Below are positions 1 through 7,246 of a stretch of DNA of 64,000 nucleotides, in pieces. Made by a program: the position numbers and the translations under genes. The notes under the pieces are model-generated. The model made no database searches. It was not told where the DNA came from and worked only from the letters and a program-made list of their open reading frames with translations. The DNA is from an uncultured Actinomycetes bacterium (GTDB lineage: Bacteria > Actinomycetota > CADDZG01 > WHSQ01). Each line of letters begins with the position of its first letter. Position 1 is the first letter of the stretch. The stretch lies in the NCBI GenBank assembly GCA_937863385.1, contig CALMBW010000007.1, forward strand, positions 1 to 64,000, written 5' to 3'.

Positions 1-47
1 CAATGTCCGCCTCGAAGGATTTCCTGGTGGTCCGGTATGTCTCTCTA

Positions 48-77
48 ACCATACTCGAACAGACGTTCGATAGTCAA
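48..77 (-). promoter_or_regulatory. LexA/SOS-box promoter reading leftward off the window
   Basis: Positions 55-70 read TCGAAC-AGAC-GTTCGA, a perfect match to the actinobacterial SOS box TCGAAC-N4-GTTCGA. On the minus strand it lies exactly between a -35-like TTGACT (77 to 72) and a -10-like TATGGT (53 to 48) with an 18-nt spacer, so bound LexA would occlude the promoter. The gene it drives would be transcribed leftward and its body is outside the window. The rightward neighbour ends here and cannot be the target. Confidence 0.7.
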
Positions 78-146
78 CCCCAAAGCCCATATCTAGCGGG
101 GTTTTTCGAGATATATAGCGGGACCACCATCGCCCAGCCCACCAGC

Positions 147-168
147 CCGGACCTCGATCGAGGTCCGG
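147..168. terminator. 22-bp perfect palindrome, terminator-like
   Basis: A perfect 22-bp palindrome with the core CTCGATCGAG lies downstream of the minus-strand crotonyl-CoA carboxylase/reductase gene, behind a first hairpin. The same 12-bp core (CCTCGATCGAGG) recurs in the convergent terminator at 22321-22352. No clear T-tract follows, so termination is inferred from position. Confidence 0.45.
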
Positions 169-194
169 CTCCGGGGTCCGTTCTAGCCGGCTCT

Positions 195-220
195 GCAAGG
201 ACCGTCACGGCGGTCCTTGC
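195..220 (-). terminator. Terminator hairpin of crotonyl-CoA carboxylase/reductase gene
   Basis: A 10-bp perfect stem (GCAAGGACCG / CGGTCCTTGC) with a 6-nt loop starts a few bases past the TAG stop of the minus-strand gene at 226. There is no long U-tract, as is common for high-GC actinobacterial hairpin terminators. Confidence 0.65.
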
Positions 221-225
221 CTGGT

Positions 226-1569
226 CTATTCGAAGGAGCGGAAGGCTTTCATCTGGTCTTCGTGCTGGGCGCGCATCTCGGGGTCGCTGACTCCGAGGCC
301 CTCCTCGGGGGCCAACACCAGGATGCCCAGCTTGCCGGTGTGGAGGTTCTTGTGCACCTGATACGCGGCTTCACCGGCTTCTTCGAGTGGATAGGTCTTT
401 GACAGGATGGGGTGGATCTTTCCGAGATAGGCGAGGCGGTTGGCTTCCCAGGCTTCCTTGTAGTTGGCGAAGTGACTGCCGATGATGTCCTTGAGATTCA
501 TCCACAGGTAGCGGTTGTCGTAGGTGTGCATGTAGCCAGAGGTCGAGGCGCAAGTGACGACCTTGCCGCCCTTCTTGGCGACGAACACCGAAGTTGCGAA
601 AGTCTGACGACCGGGATGCTCGAAGACGATGTCGGGGTCCTCGCCGACCAGCTCGCGGATGCGCTTGCCGAATCGCCGCTGCTCCGCCATGTTGGGCTGG
701 TCGCCGTCCCAGAAGTTGAATCCCTCCGCCTTGCGATCGATCACCGCTTCGACGCCGATGTCGTTGAGGATCTTCACCTTGTCTTCCGACGACACCACAC
801 CGACCGGGATACCGCCGCCGTTCAGTACGTACTGGCAGGCGAAACCGCCGAGCCCCCCCGTAGCACCCCAGATGAGCACTACGTCACCTTGCTTCATGTT
901 GGCTCCGTTGGGGGAAACGAGCATGCGGTAGGACGTGGAGGACACGAGTCCGAGGCACGCGGCCTCTTCCCAGGTCATGTGCTTGGGCTTAGGCATCAAC
1001 TGGTTCGCTTTAACCATCGCGATGTCGGCGAAGCTGCCGAAGTTGGTTTCAAAACCCCAGATGCGCTGGCGTGAGTCGATCATCGAATCGTTGTGCCCCT
1101 CAGGGCCTTCCATGTCGACGTAGTTGCAGTGCACGGTTACCTCGTCGCCGGGCTTCCATCGGGTGACTCCGGGTCCGGTGTCGAGGACTACCCCCGAGGC
1201 ATCGCTTCCGATGATGTGGTAATCGAGGTTGTGGCGTGCTCCGAGTTCGCCTTCCCGCCCGAAACGCTCGAGGAATGCGAACGTGGGCAGCGGCTCGAAG
1301 ATCGACGTCCACACGCTGTTGAAGTTCACGGCCGAAGCCATCACCGCGATGCGCACTTCGTTGGGGCCGAGCGGTGGGGTGGGCACCTCATCGATGTGGA
1401 GCGACTTACGGGGGTCCTTGTCGCCCGAGTCCATACCATCGAACATGTCGGCTTCGTCCTTGCGCACGAAGCCGGCTCGGACCGACTCCGGCATCTCGAG
1501 TGCTGCCAGCTCCTCGCTCGATGCTCCGTTCAGGATCGCTTGCTTGATCTGTTCGATGGAACCGGCCAT
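226..1569 (-). CDS. ccr: Crotonyl-CoA carboxylase/reductase
   Basis: A 447-residue medium-chain dehydrogenase/reductase that matches crotonyl-CoA carboxylase/reductase over its whole length. The family makes (2S)-ethylmalonyl-CoA from crotonyl-CoA, CO2 and NADPH in the cytosol, for the ethylmalonyl-CoA pathway or as an extender unit. Visible: the N-terminal extension typical of the family, VNFN near residue 82, WGFETNFGSF near 171, the NADPH loop GATGGLGG at 235-242 and GSHFANY further on. These correspond by motif to the Asn, Phe-Glu and His of the CO2 pocket described in characterised enzymes. I chose the ATG at 1569 because AAGGAG lies 11 bases upstream; an in-frame ATG 39 bases earlier has no such site. 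It is monocistronic, and a hairpin follows. No other ethylmalonyl-CoA pathway gene is in the window, so the route it serves is unknown. Confidence 0.93.
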   Translation of the reverse strand: MAGSIEQIKQAILNGASSEELAALEMPESVRAGFVRKDEADMFDGMDSGDKDPRKSLHIDEVPTPPLGPNEVRIAVMASAVNFNSVWTSIFEPLPTFAFLERFGREGELGARHNLDYHIIGSDASGVVLDTGPGVTRWKPGDEVTVHCNYVDMEGPEGHNDSMIDSRQRIWGFETNFGSFADIAMVKANQLMPKPKHMTWEEAACLGLVSSTSYRMLVSPNGANMKQGDVVLIWGATGGLGGFACQYVLNGGGIPVGVVSSEDKVKILNDIGVEAVIDRKAEGFNFWDGDQPNMAEQRRFGKRIRELVGEDPDIVFEHPGRQTFATSVFVAKKGGKVVTCASTSGYMHTYDNRYLWMNLKDIIGSHFANYKEAWEANRLAYLGKIHPILSKTYPLEEAGEAAYQVHKNLHTGKLGILVLAPEEGLGVSDPEMRAQHEDQMKAFRSFE

Positions 1570-1674
1570 GGGGGGTTGGTCTCCTTGGGTTGGGGCCTGC
1601 CAGGGCAATGCAGCCTAACCAAAGTCGCCGGGGGCTCAATCCGGGGGACAGACCGGCCGAAGTAGGACACAACG

Positions 1675-3762
1675 ATGAAAGGTCCCCCTTCCCTACCGGC
1701 TCGGATGAATAGGACCCCCATCGGGCGATTGATGATGTACGCCCTGGGGTCCCTCTTCTTCGCCCTCCTGCTGGTCGGTGTGGTTGCCGAAGTCTCGCTG
1801 AGAACTGCGCACGATCGGTTCGAGGGTGGCGGCAAGGAGGCGATAGCCGAGATCAGGGGCGTGTCCAAGGTCCGCACCCTGCTCGTCGATGCCCGGGGGC
1901 TCACTCCGCTGATCGAGCGTGACGACCCCGGAGCGTTGACACGTTTCGAAGGTTTGAGCCGGGCGTTGGACTCTGCGCTCGCAAGGCTCGATCTGGATCG
2001 GCCAACCGAGATCGCTATGGCTGCGTCGGCCAAAGGGCATTGGGAAACCGCCGAGCTCGTGGTCTCCGAGCTGTGGCTGGGGCAGCGTTTCCGCCCGAGT
2101 GCATATCGCGGCCACATCGTTGGTGCGATCGGAGAGATGCGATCGTTAGCCAACGATGTGCTCGATGACCTTCATTCGGACATCGAAGTAGTCGCTGCCC
2201 AGACGCATGCCACTGAGTACACGTTCCTGGCGGTGTTCTTGCTCGGGCTATCCGGAGCGTTCGTCTTCTCGAGGATGTTCCGTCGCGCCACCACGGTTCC
2301 GTTGCGACGCCTGCAGGAAGCCGCGGTCCAGTTCGGCATGGACGATCTCGACCATCGGATCGAGGTGGAGCGCGATGACGAGCTCGGAGCTCTTGCTGAT
2401 GCGTTCAACACGATGGCGTCCAGTCTGCAGCAGAGCCGTCAGGCGCTCATGCACCAAGCGTTCCACGATTCACTGACCGGATTGCCCAACAGGGCACTGT
2501 TCAAAGATCGCGCCGAGCATGCCCTGATGCGTGCCAAGCGCCACGGCGACACGATCGCGGTTCTCTTCGTGGACCTGGACGATTTCAAGCACGTGAACGA
2601 TAGCTACGGACACAGCTCGGGCGACGAGCTGATCCTTCAGGTCGCGAGTCGACTGCGATCGGTGATGCGAGCAGAGGACACCATCGCCCGATTCGGAGGC
2701 GATGAGTTCGCTGTTCTGCTCGAAGACGTCGATCCCGATAGCCGCGCAGCTGTCGGTGGCGCCGAGCGCATCCTCGCTGCACTTGAGGCGCCGATCCCTC
2801 TTTCCGACATGGAGATCTCTGTGCGGGCCAGCATCGGGATCTACACCTGTACCTCGAGCCTCGACGATGCCGACGAAGCCTTAAGGCGAGCTGATGTCGC
2901 GATGTACGCAGCGAAAGCCGAGGGGAAAGGCCGCTACCGAGAGTTCGAGATGAGCATGCACGAGGCGCTGAGCGAACGGGCACGGTTGGAGGCCGACCTC
3001 GCCCGGGCTCTGGCCGGCAACGAGTTGGACGTGCACTTCCAGCCGATCATCTCGTTCGAGACGGGTGAGGCTCTTGGTGCCGAAGCTTTGTTGCGTTGGA
3101 ACCATCCCGTGTTGGGGATGGTGCCCCCGGACAGGTTCATTCCCGTCGCGGAGCAAACGGGCCAGATCGTGCCCATCGGCAGGGTGGTGCTGGAACGTGC
3201 GGCTGCTTTGGCGGCCGGCTTCAAGGAGCGAGATGGATCCGTGAAGTGCGTGATGGTGAACCTGTCGATCCGGCAACTTCAGCACCCCCGCTTCGTGGAG
3301 GAGCTGCAAGAGGTTTTGACCGCCTCGGGGTGTGATCCGTCACGCATCGCGATCGAGATAACCGAATCGATGTTGGTCACCGATGTCGACAACACGGTTC
3401 GGACTCTTCGGGCGATCCGTTCGTTGGGAGTGAAGATCGCAGTGGATGACTTCGGTACGGGCTATTCGTCCCTGGCCTATCTGAAGCGTTTCCCACTAGA
3501 CATCCTCAAGATCGACAAGACCTTCATCGACGGCATCGCCGGGCCTGCGACTCAAGAGGCTGCCCTGGCTCGGTCGATCATCACGCTCGCCCAGCACATG
3601 AACCTCACGACCATCGCGGAAGGTATCGAGCATTCCGAGCAAGCGTCCAGACTGCGCGAGATGGGCTGTGACTGCGGGCAAGGCTTCCTTTTCTCTCGCC
3701 CCGTCCCGGAACCCGACCTCCAGGGTGCCTTCGCCCGGCTCTCATCGGGCGAGCTCGTCTAG
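1675..3762 (+). CDS. Membrane GGDEF-EAL cyclic-di-GMP signalling protein
   Basis: A 695-residue membrane protein with a full cyclic-di-GMP turnover module. Domain order: a membrane segment near residues 20-42, an extracytoplasmic sensor region of about 140 residues with no recognisable fold, a second membrane segment near 180-200, HAMP to about 255, GGDEF, then EAL. The GGDEF motif (near 341) is intact and carries an RxxD product-inhibition site (RAED) five residues before it, so cyclase activity with feedback is plausible. The EAL domain keeps EALLRW (near 469), DDFGTGYSSL and KIDKTFI, so phosphodiesterase activity is also plausible. The start is uncertain: ATG 1675 and ATG 1705 both lack a good Shine-Dalgarno site. 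Which activity dominates cannot be read from sequence. Confidence 0.92.
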   Translation: MKGPPSLPARMNRTPIGRLMMYALGSLFFALLLVGVVAEVSLRTAHDRFEGGGKEAIAEIRGVSKVRTLLVDARGLTPLIERDDPGALTRFEGLSRALDSALARLDLDRPTEIAMAASAKGHWETAELVVSELWLGQRFRPSAYRGHIVGAIGEMRSLANDVLDDLHSDIEVVAAQTHATEYTFLAVFLLGLSGAFVFSRMFRRATTVPLRRLQEAAVQFGMDDLDHRIEVERDDELGALADAFNTMASSLQQSRQALMHQAFHDSLTGLPNRALFKDRAEHALMRAKRHGDTIAVLFVDLDDFKHVNDSYGHSSGDELILQVASRLRSVMRAEDTIARFGGDEFAVLLEDVDPDSRAAVGGAERILAALEAPIPLSDMEISVRASIGIYTCTSSLDDADEALRRADVAMYAAKAEGKGRYREFEMSMHEALSERARLEADLARALAGNELDVHFQPIISFETGEALGAEALLRWNHPVLGMVPPDRFIPVAEQTGQIVPIGRVVLERAAALAAGFKERDGSVKCVMVNLSIRQLQHPRFVEELQEVLTASGCDPSRIAIEITESMLVTDVDNTVRTLRAIRSLGVKIAVDDFGTGYSSLAYLKRFPLDILKIDKTFIDGIAGPATQEAALARSIITLAQHMNLTTIAEGIEHSEQASRLREMGCDCGQGFLFSRPVPEPDLQGAFARLSSGELV

Positions 3763-3784
3763 CAACCTCGTCCGGTGGACCCGG

Positions 3785-3812
3785 GGCACAGATGGCCCTC
3801 GCCGTCTGTGCC
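3785..3812. terminator. Hairpin between convergent genes
   Basis: A 12-bp stem with one T-G wobble and a CCTC loop lies between the stop of the GGDEF-EAL gene (3762) and the stop of the convergent winged-helix gene (3833). It could end transcripts from both sides, although no T-tract is present. Confidence 0.55.
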
Positions 3813-3832
3813 ATGGATGGGAGAAAAGCCGC

Positions 3833-4105
3833 TCATCCGAAAAGCTCGATGAGATCGCGGACTCGGTGGGAGGCTTCGGACGGATGACGGAAGTGAGCAG
3901 AGAGATCGACCGTATAGGTGTTTCGACGACCTACGCGGCGACGGGTGATGTAGCCGTCGCGCTCGAGATCGGCCACGATCTGTTGCACGGCACGTTCGCT
4001 TATACCGATCTCGGTGGCTACGTCGTGCATCAGAACCTGGGGGTCTCGTGCGATCTGGAGTAGCACTCGGGCGTGGTTCGTCAAGAATGTCCATACCTCG
4101 CTCAT
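3833..4105 (-). CDS. Small winged-helix transcriptional regulator
   Basis: A 90-residue protein made of a single winged helix-turn-helix: the recognition region is DVATEIGISERAVQQIVADL (about residues 28-47), followed by a wing, GYITRRRVGRRNTYTVDL. It resembles the DNA-binding part of MarR/ArsR-type repressors but has no metal-binding cysteines and no separate dimerisation domain that I can see. It is divergent from the terC gene; the intergenic region holds a consensus promoter overlapped by the inverted repeat ATACGA-N8-TCGTAT, a natural candidate for its operator. I infer that it regulates itself and/or terC; the signal it senses is unknown. Confidence 0.75.
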   Translation of the reverse strand: MSEVWTFLTNHARVLLQIARDPQVLMHDVATEIGISERAVQQIVADLERDGYITRRRVGRRNTYTVDLSAHFRHPSEASHRVRDLIELFG

Positions 4106-4123
4106 GTCTGCTCACATGATAGC

Positions 4124-4151
4124 TTGACATACGAGAAATTGTTCGTATGAT
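4124..4151 (+). promoter_or_regulatory. Sigma-70-type promoter of the terC transcript
   Basis: Consensus TTGACA (4124-4129), a 16-nt spacer and TATGAT (4146-4151). Transcription would begin near 4158, just before the manganese riboswitch. This is the best housekeeping promoter in the window. Confidence 0.8.
4129..4148. promoter_or_regulatory. Inverted repeat overlapping the terC promoter, candidate operator
   Basis: ATACGA, 8 nt, TCGTAT fills the spacer and half of the -10 box of the terC promoter and lies 24 bp from the start of the divergent winged-helix gene. This is a typical repressor-site position; assigning it to that regulator is inference. Confidence 0.5.
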
Positions 4152-4160
4152 GCAGCGAAC

Positions 4161-4252
4161 GGATCGGAGGGGAGTACCCCAAAGGGAGCGTCGTCATTTC
4201 GGCTTAGTGCCCGGCGCCCCGTCCTGCTAAGCCAGGCGGAGAGACCTCCACG
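4161..4252 (+). ncRNA. yybP-ykoY manganese riboswitch
   Basis: The leader between the promoter and the terC start carries the hallmarks of the yybP-ykoY (Mn2+) riboswitch: GGAGGGGAGTA at 4166-4176, the GTCGTCAT segment near 4190 and GGAGAGACCTCC near 4238-4249. GGAGG (4166-4170) can pair with CCTCC (4245-4249) to close the basal helix, with a GC-rich stem-loop between. These riboswitches turn on manganese exporters and often precede TerC-family genes, as here. The ribosome-binding site at 4264-4273 lies just past the closing helix, so control could be at translation. Confidence 0.85.
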
Positions 4253-4278
4253 CAGATGACCCTAGGAAAGGGGAAAGC

Positions 4279-5256
4279 GTGGAAGTGTCTTTGTGGCTGT
4301 GGCTAGCAGTCATCGGATTCATCGTTGTCGCCCTGTTGTTCGACCTCTTCGTGTTGCATCGAGACGCACACGAGGTCACCATGCGCGAGGCTGGATGGAC
4401 GAGCGCGGTGTGGATCGCGTTCGGTCTCTGCTTCGGTGTGATCGTGTGGGTTCTGTTCGGAGCCGACCGAGCGGGTGAATACTTCGCTGGCTATCTCATC
4501 GAGAAGAGCCTGTCCGTCGACAACATCTTCGTCTTCGCACTTATCTTCAGTTACTTCGCGGTTCCGAGCATCTATCAGCACCGGCTGCTGTTCTGGGGTG
4601 TGCTGGGGGCTCTCGTGTTCCGTGCGATCTTCATCGCTGCGGGGGCCGCCCTGCTCGAGAACTTCCATTGGATGATCTACGTCTTCGGGGCCTTCCTCGT
4701 TCTCACGGGGATAAAGATGGGGGTCTACCGGGGCCATGCGGCGGATCCCGGAAAGAACCCGGTCCTGAGGCTGCTTCGCCGGCTGATGCCGATGACCGAT
4801 ACCTACGAAGGGCAGCGCTTCTTCATACGCAGGGCAGGACGGCTGGTTGCGACGCCGCTCCTCGCCGTGCTCGTGGCGATCGAAACGACAGACATCATCT
4901 TCGCGGTTGATTCCATACCTGCGATCTTCGCGATAACGAGTGAACCGTTCTTGGTGTTCACCTCGAATGCCTTCGCCATCCTCGGCCTGAGGGCCCTCTA
5001 CTTCCTCCTCGCCGGCATGATCCGTCGCTTCGCCTACCTGAAGCTCGGCCTCGCAGTCGTCCTCGTCTTCGTCGGTGTGAAGATGCTGCTGACCGACGTC
5101 TACAAGGTGCCGGTGTGGACCTCGCTGGGGATCATCGCCGCGATCCTCGGCCTTGCGGTCGGAGTGTCCTGGCGAAACTCGGATGGCGACGATAACGAAC
5201 CGAGGTCGGACCATGCCGACGACCGATCCCGCGCGGAGGTGGAATCGCCTATGTAG
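4279..5256 (+). CDS. TerC/Alx-family membrane protein, probable manganese exporter
   Basis: A 325-residue integral membrane protein of the TerC family with about seven to nine membrane segments. Conserved acidic signatures are present: EKSLSVDNIFVF (about residues 75-86) and IETTDIIFAVDSIPAIFAIT (about 201-220), whose aspartates are invariant in the family. Family members such as Alx and MeeF export manganese; others are linked to tellurite resistance or to metalation of secreted enzymes. The yybP-ykoY riboswitch just upstream argues strongly for manganese. The start is GTG at 4279, preceded by AGGAAAGGGG. The C-terminal tail is charged and probably cytoplasmic. The baeRF gene follows after 52 bp and is probably co-transcribed. 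Confidence 0.9.
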   Translation: MEVSLWLWLAVIGFIVVALLFDLFVLHRDAHEVTMREAGWTSAVWIAFGLCFGVIVWVLFGADRAGEYFAGYLIEKSLSVDNIFVFALIFSYFAVPSIYQHRLLFWGVLGALVFRAIFIAAGAALLENFHWMIYVFGAFLVLTGIKMGVYRGHAADPGKNPVLRLLRRLMPMTDTYEGQRFFIRRAGRLVATPLLAVLVAIETTDIIFAVDSIPAIFAITSEPFLVFTSNAFAILGLRALYFLLAGMIRRFAYLKLGLAVVLVFVGVKMLLTDVYKVPVWTSLGIIAAILGLAVGVSWRNSDGDDNEPRSDHADDRSRAEVESPM

Positions 5257-5308
5257 CCCGTCGCAGACGCCCCCGTCCGTCACGTCACCGAACAGATAGG
5301 GAGTATCG

Positions 5309-6343
5309 ATGCAACTGAATGTGCGAGACATCGTCGAATTGCAGGCGCAGCGGGATAACCCGATGGTCTCGATCTTCGTCCCATTGACGCCTCACCAACC
5401 GCGTCAAGCGACCATCGCCCTTCGCAACCTGCTACGCGAAGCCGAACGCCGCCTCAACCTCGAGTTCACTCCGGCTGAGGTCAAGCCTCTTCTGGCCGGC
5501 CTGAGGGATCGTGCCGCTTCGGCAGACCTCACGCGTGGGCGTGGGTCGGTGGCCTTCTTCGCCAGTGGTGAGGGCACCCGGATCATCTCATTGCCGTATG
5601 ACGTCGAGCCCGAAGTGGTCGTGGATGAGACCTTCGCGACCCGCAACCTGGTCCACGCGCTGCAGAGGGCACAGCGCTACCTCGTTGCTGTGATCGATGA
5701 GGGAGCGATGCGCTGCTTCGAGGTTGTCGGGGCTACGGCGGTAGAACTTGACGACTATGCCTTGTCGATGATCGACGACCTCCGTCCTGGGGCCGGCTGG
5801 CAGGGGCCATTCGCCCGAAAGGTCGACGAACTGTTAGATGCTCGTCAGACTGATGATCCCCTTCCCGTCATCTTGCTTGCGCCTCCGGGGATGGAGGCCG
5901 CGTTCCTGAAGCGATCGTTGATTCGCCGGCACGTGATAGCAAGCGCAACCGGACGTTTCGAAGGAGCCGCGACCGAGCGCGTTAGAGATGTCGCGCTCCG
6001 ACTCGTGAAACAGCACGTGATGGAGGACCTGCGGGAGGTCTTCCGGCGTCTGGCAGAGGCGCACGACGGCCACCGTATGGCCAGAGGGATCCACGAAGTG
6101 TGGGAGGTAGCTGGTCAGGGCCGCATCTCGCTGCTTGTCGTCGAACACTCCTTCCGTTTCCCTGCAACCCTCGAATCGAACGGATCGCTCGTCGAGGTCG
6201 GAGACGCCAGCTCACCGGGAGTGATGGACGATGCTGTTGATGAGGTCGTCGAGATCGCGCTGCGACACGATGCTGAGCTTCGCTTTCTGCCCGACGGGGA
6301 CCTTGGAGAGTGGGGTCGTATCGTCGCTATCACCCGATGGTGA
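5309..6343 (+). CDS. Bacterial archaeo-eukaryotic release factor (baeRF)-like protein
   Basis: A 344-residue soluble protein resembling the baeRF families (baeRF family 3 or a near relative), distant homologues of eukaryotic eRF1/Vms1 that are proposed to act on ribosomes or peptidyl-tRNA. Seen: the N-terminal VSIFVPLTPHQPR region followed by a helical RNLLREAERRL segment, a central beta-rich domain with RYLVAVIDEGAMRCFEV, and a C-terminal domain ending in a short WGRIVAITRW strand. No GGQ motif is visible. The start has GGGAG five bases before the ATG. Its place behind the manganese-controlled terC suggests that it belongs to the same stress response; this is inference and the biochemical role is unknown. 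Confidence 0.6.
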   Translation: MQLNVRDIVELQAQRDNPMVSIFVPLTPHQPRQATIALRNLLREAERRLNLEFTPAEVKPLLAGLRDRAASADLTRGRGSVAFFASGEGTRIISLPYDVEPEVVVDETFATRNLVHALQRAQRYLVAVIDEGAMRCFEVVGATAVELDDYALSMIDDLRPGAGWQGPFARKVDELLDARQTDDPLPVILLAPPGMEAAFLKRSLIRRHVIASATGRFEGAATERVRDVALRLVKQHVMEDLREVFRRLAEAHDGHRMARGIHEVWEVAGQGRISLLVVEHSFRFPATLESNGSLVEVGDASSPGVMDDAVDEVVEIALRHDAELRFLPDGDLGEWGRIVAITRW

Positions 6344-6442
6344 CCGTTGAGCGCCCCTGCTTCAAGCGGCTGGGGCCATGATCGAACGAGGGTTATTGCA
6401 GACTTCCTCCCTGTGGGGTGTCTGACATGAGGTGCTGTCGGG

Positions 6443-6448
6443 TAACGT
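6443..6448 (+). promoter_or_regulatory. Leaderless-type -10 box (TAACGT) of phosphatase gene
   Basis: TAACGT ends 6 nt before the ATG at 6455, so transcription would begin at or near the start codon. No Shine-Dalgarno sequence is present. Confidence 0.5.
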
Positions 6449-6454
6449 CCGGCC

Positions 6455-7237
6455 ATGACGACGTGGGTGGTGGGAGATATCCATGGCTGTTACGAAACGG
6501 TCGTGGAGCTGCTCCGAGAGATCGGATGTGTCGACCGGGAGGGGTCCTGGGCAGGTGGGAGCAATCACCTCTGGTTCATCGGTGATCTGACCGATCGCGG
6601 CCCCCACGGTATCGAATCGATCGATCTCGTGATGCGGCTGCAGCGACAAGCGGCCGAAGCGGGTGGGTCCGCCGGCTGTCTTCTCGGCAATCACGAGATC
6701 CTGCTCTTGGGCGCTCGCCGGTTCCTCGATACGCAGATCGGCGAGACGGGGGCGGACTTTTTAGGACTGTGGTTGATGAACGGCGGCAAGCCTCGTGACC
6801 TCGAATCGCTCACCGCCGACCATCTGGCATGGCTCTCGGCCTTGCCGGCGGTGGCGAGTGTTGGGCGTTATCTCTTGATCCATGCGGATGCTGGCTTCTA
6901 CGCGGGCCTTGGTTCGAACATCGAAGAAGCCAACACCGCGGTGGCTCGGATCTTGGCGTCACCGTCGATCCTCATCTGGGAGGAACTGCTGACGGCGTTC
7001 GTGCGCCGCAAGGAACTCGATGATTCCGAGCCTGAGGGGGCCGAGAGCCTAGACCGGCTGTTCGAGGTGTTCGGGGGAGAAGTGGTTGTCCATGGACACA
7101 CCCCCATCCCGGTTCTCCTCGACGTTCCTGCGGCCGAGGTCTCCGAGCCGCTGGTCTACTCGGGCGGCCGGTGCATCAACATCGACGGGGGGATGTTCCT
7201 CGGGAGCCCGGGCGTGGCTCTCGATCTGCGGCTCTAG
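6455..7237 (+). CDS. PPP-family metallophosphoesterase
   Basis: A 260-residue calcineurin-like phosphoesterase of the PPP (serine/threonine phosphatase / bis-nucleosyl-tetraphosphatase) type. The metal-binding motifs are in order: GDIHGC (7-12), GDLTDRGPHG (about 43-52), GNHE (about 76-79), a lone histidine near 150 and HGHTP near 212. Relatives hydrolyse phosphoproteins or Ap4A; the substrate cannot be told from sequence. There is no signal peptide, so it is cytosolic. A TAACGT box six bases upstream with no ribosome-binding site suggests a leaderless mRNA. The acyl-CoA dehydrogenase gene follows after 9 bp. Confidence 0.88.
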   Translation: MTTWVVGDIHGCYETVVELLREIGCVDREGSWAGGSNHLWFIGDLTDRGPHGIESIDLVMRLQRQAAEAGGSAGCLLGNHEILLLGARRFLDTQIGETGADFLGLWLMNGGKPRDLESLTADHLAWLSALPAVASVGRYLLIHADAGFYAGLGSNIEEANTAVARILASPSILIWEELLTAFVRRKELDDSEPEGAESLDRLFEVFGGEVVVHGHTPIPVLLDVPAAEVSEPLVYSGGRCINIDGGMFLGSPGVALDLRL

Positions 7238-7240
7238 ACT
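7235..7240 (+). promoter_or_regulatory. Leaderless-type -10 box (TAGACT) of acyl-CoA dehydrogenase gene
   Basis: TAGACT lies 6 nt before the ATG at 7247, and its TAG is also the stop codon of the upstream phosphatase gene. Confidence 0.5.
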
Positions 7241-7246
7241 GTGGCG

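Noticed and set aside
77-105. AACCCC...GGGGTTTTT as a rho-independent terminator
   Set aside because: The stem is only 6 bp with a 16-nt loop, and no plus-strand gene ends upstream inside the window, so there is nothing it clearly serves.
3-290. 95-codon plus-strand frame at the left edge
   Set aside because: It crosses two hairpins and the end of the minus-strand ccr gene and has no ribosome-binding site or known domain.
4303-5331. Long minus-strand reading frame (342 codons) opposite terC
   Set aside because: It is antisense to a clear membrane-protein gene, has a His/Asp/Glu-rich composition typical of mirrored codons and no recognisable domain.
6353-6376. GCCCC...GGGGC hairpin after the baeRF gene
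   Set aside because: A five-base stem with a 14-nt loop and no T-tract is too weak to call a terminator.
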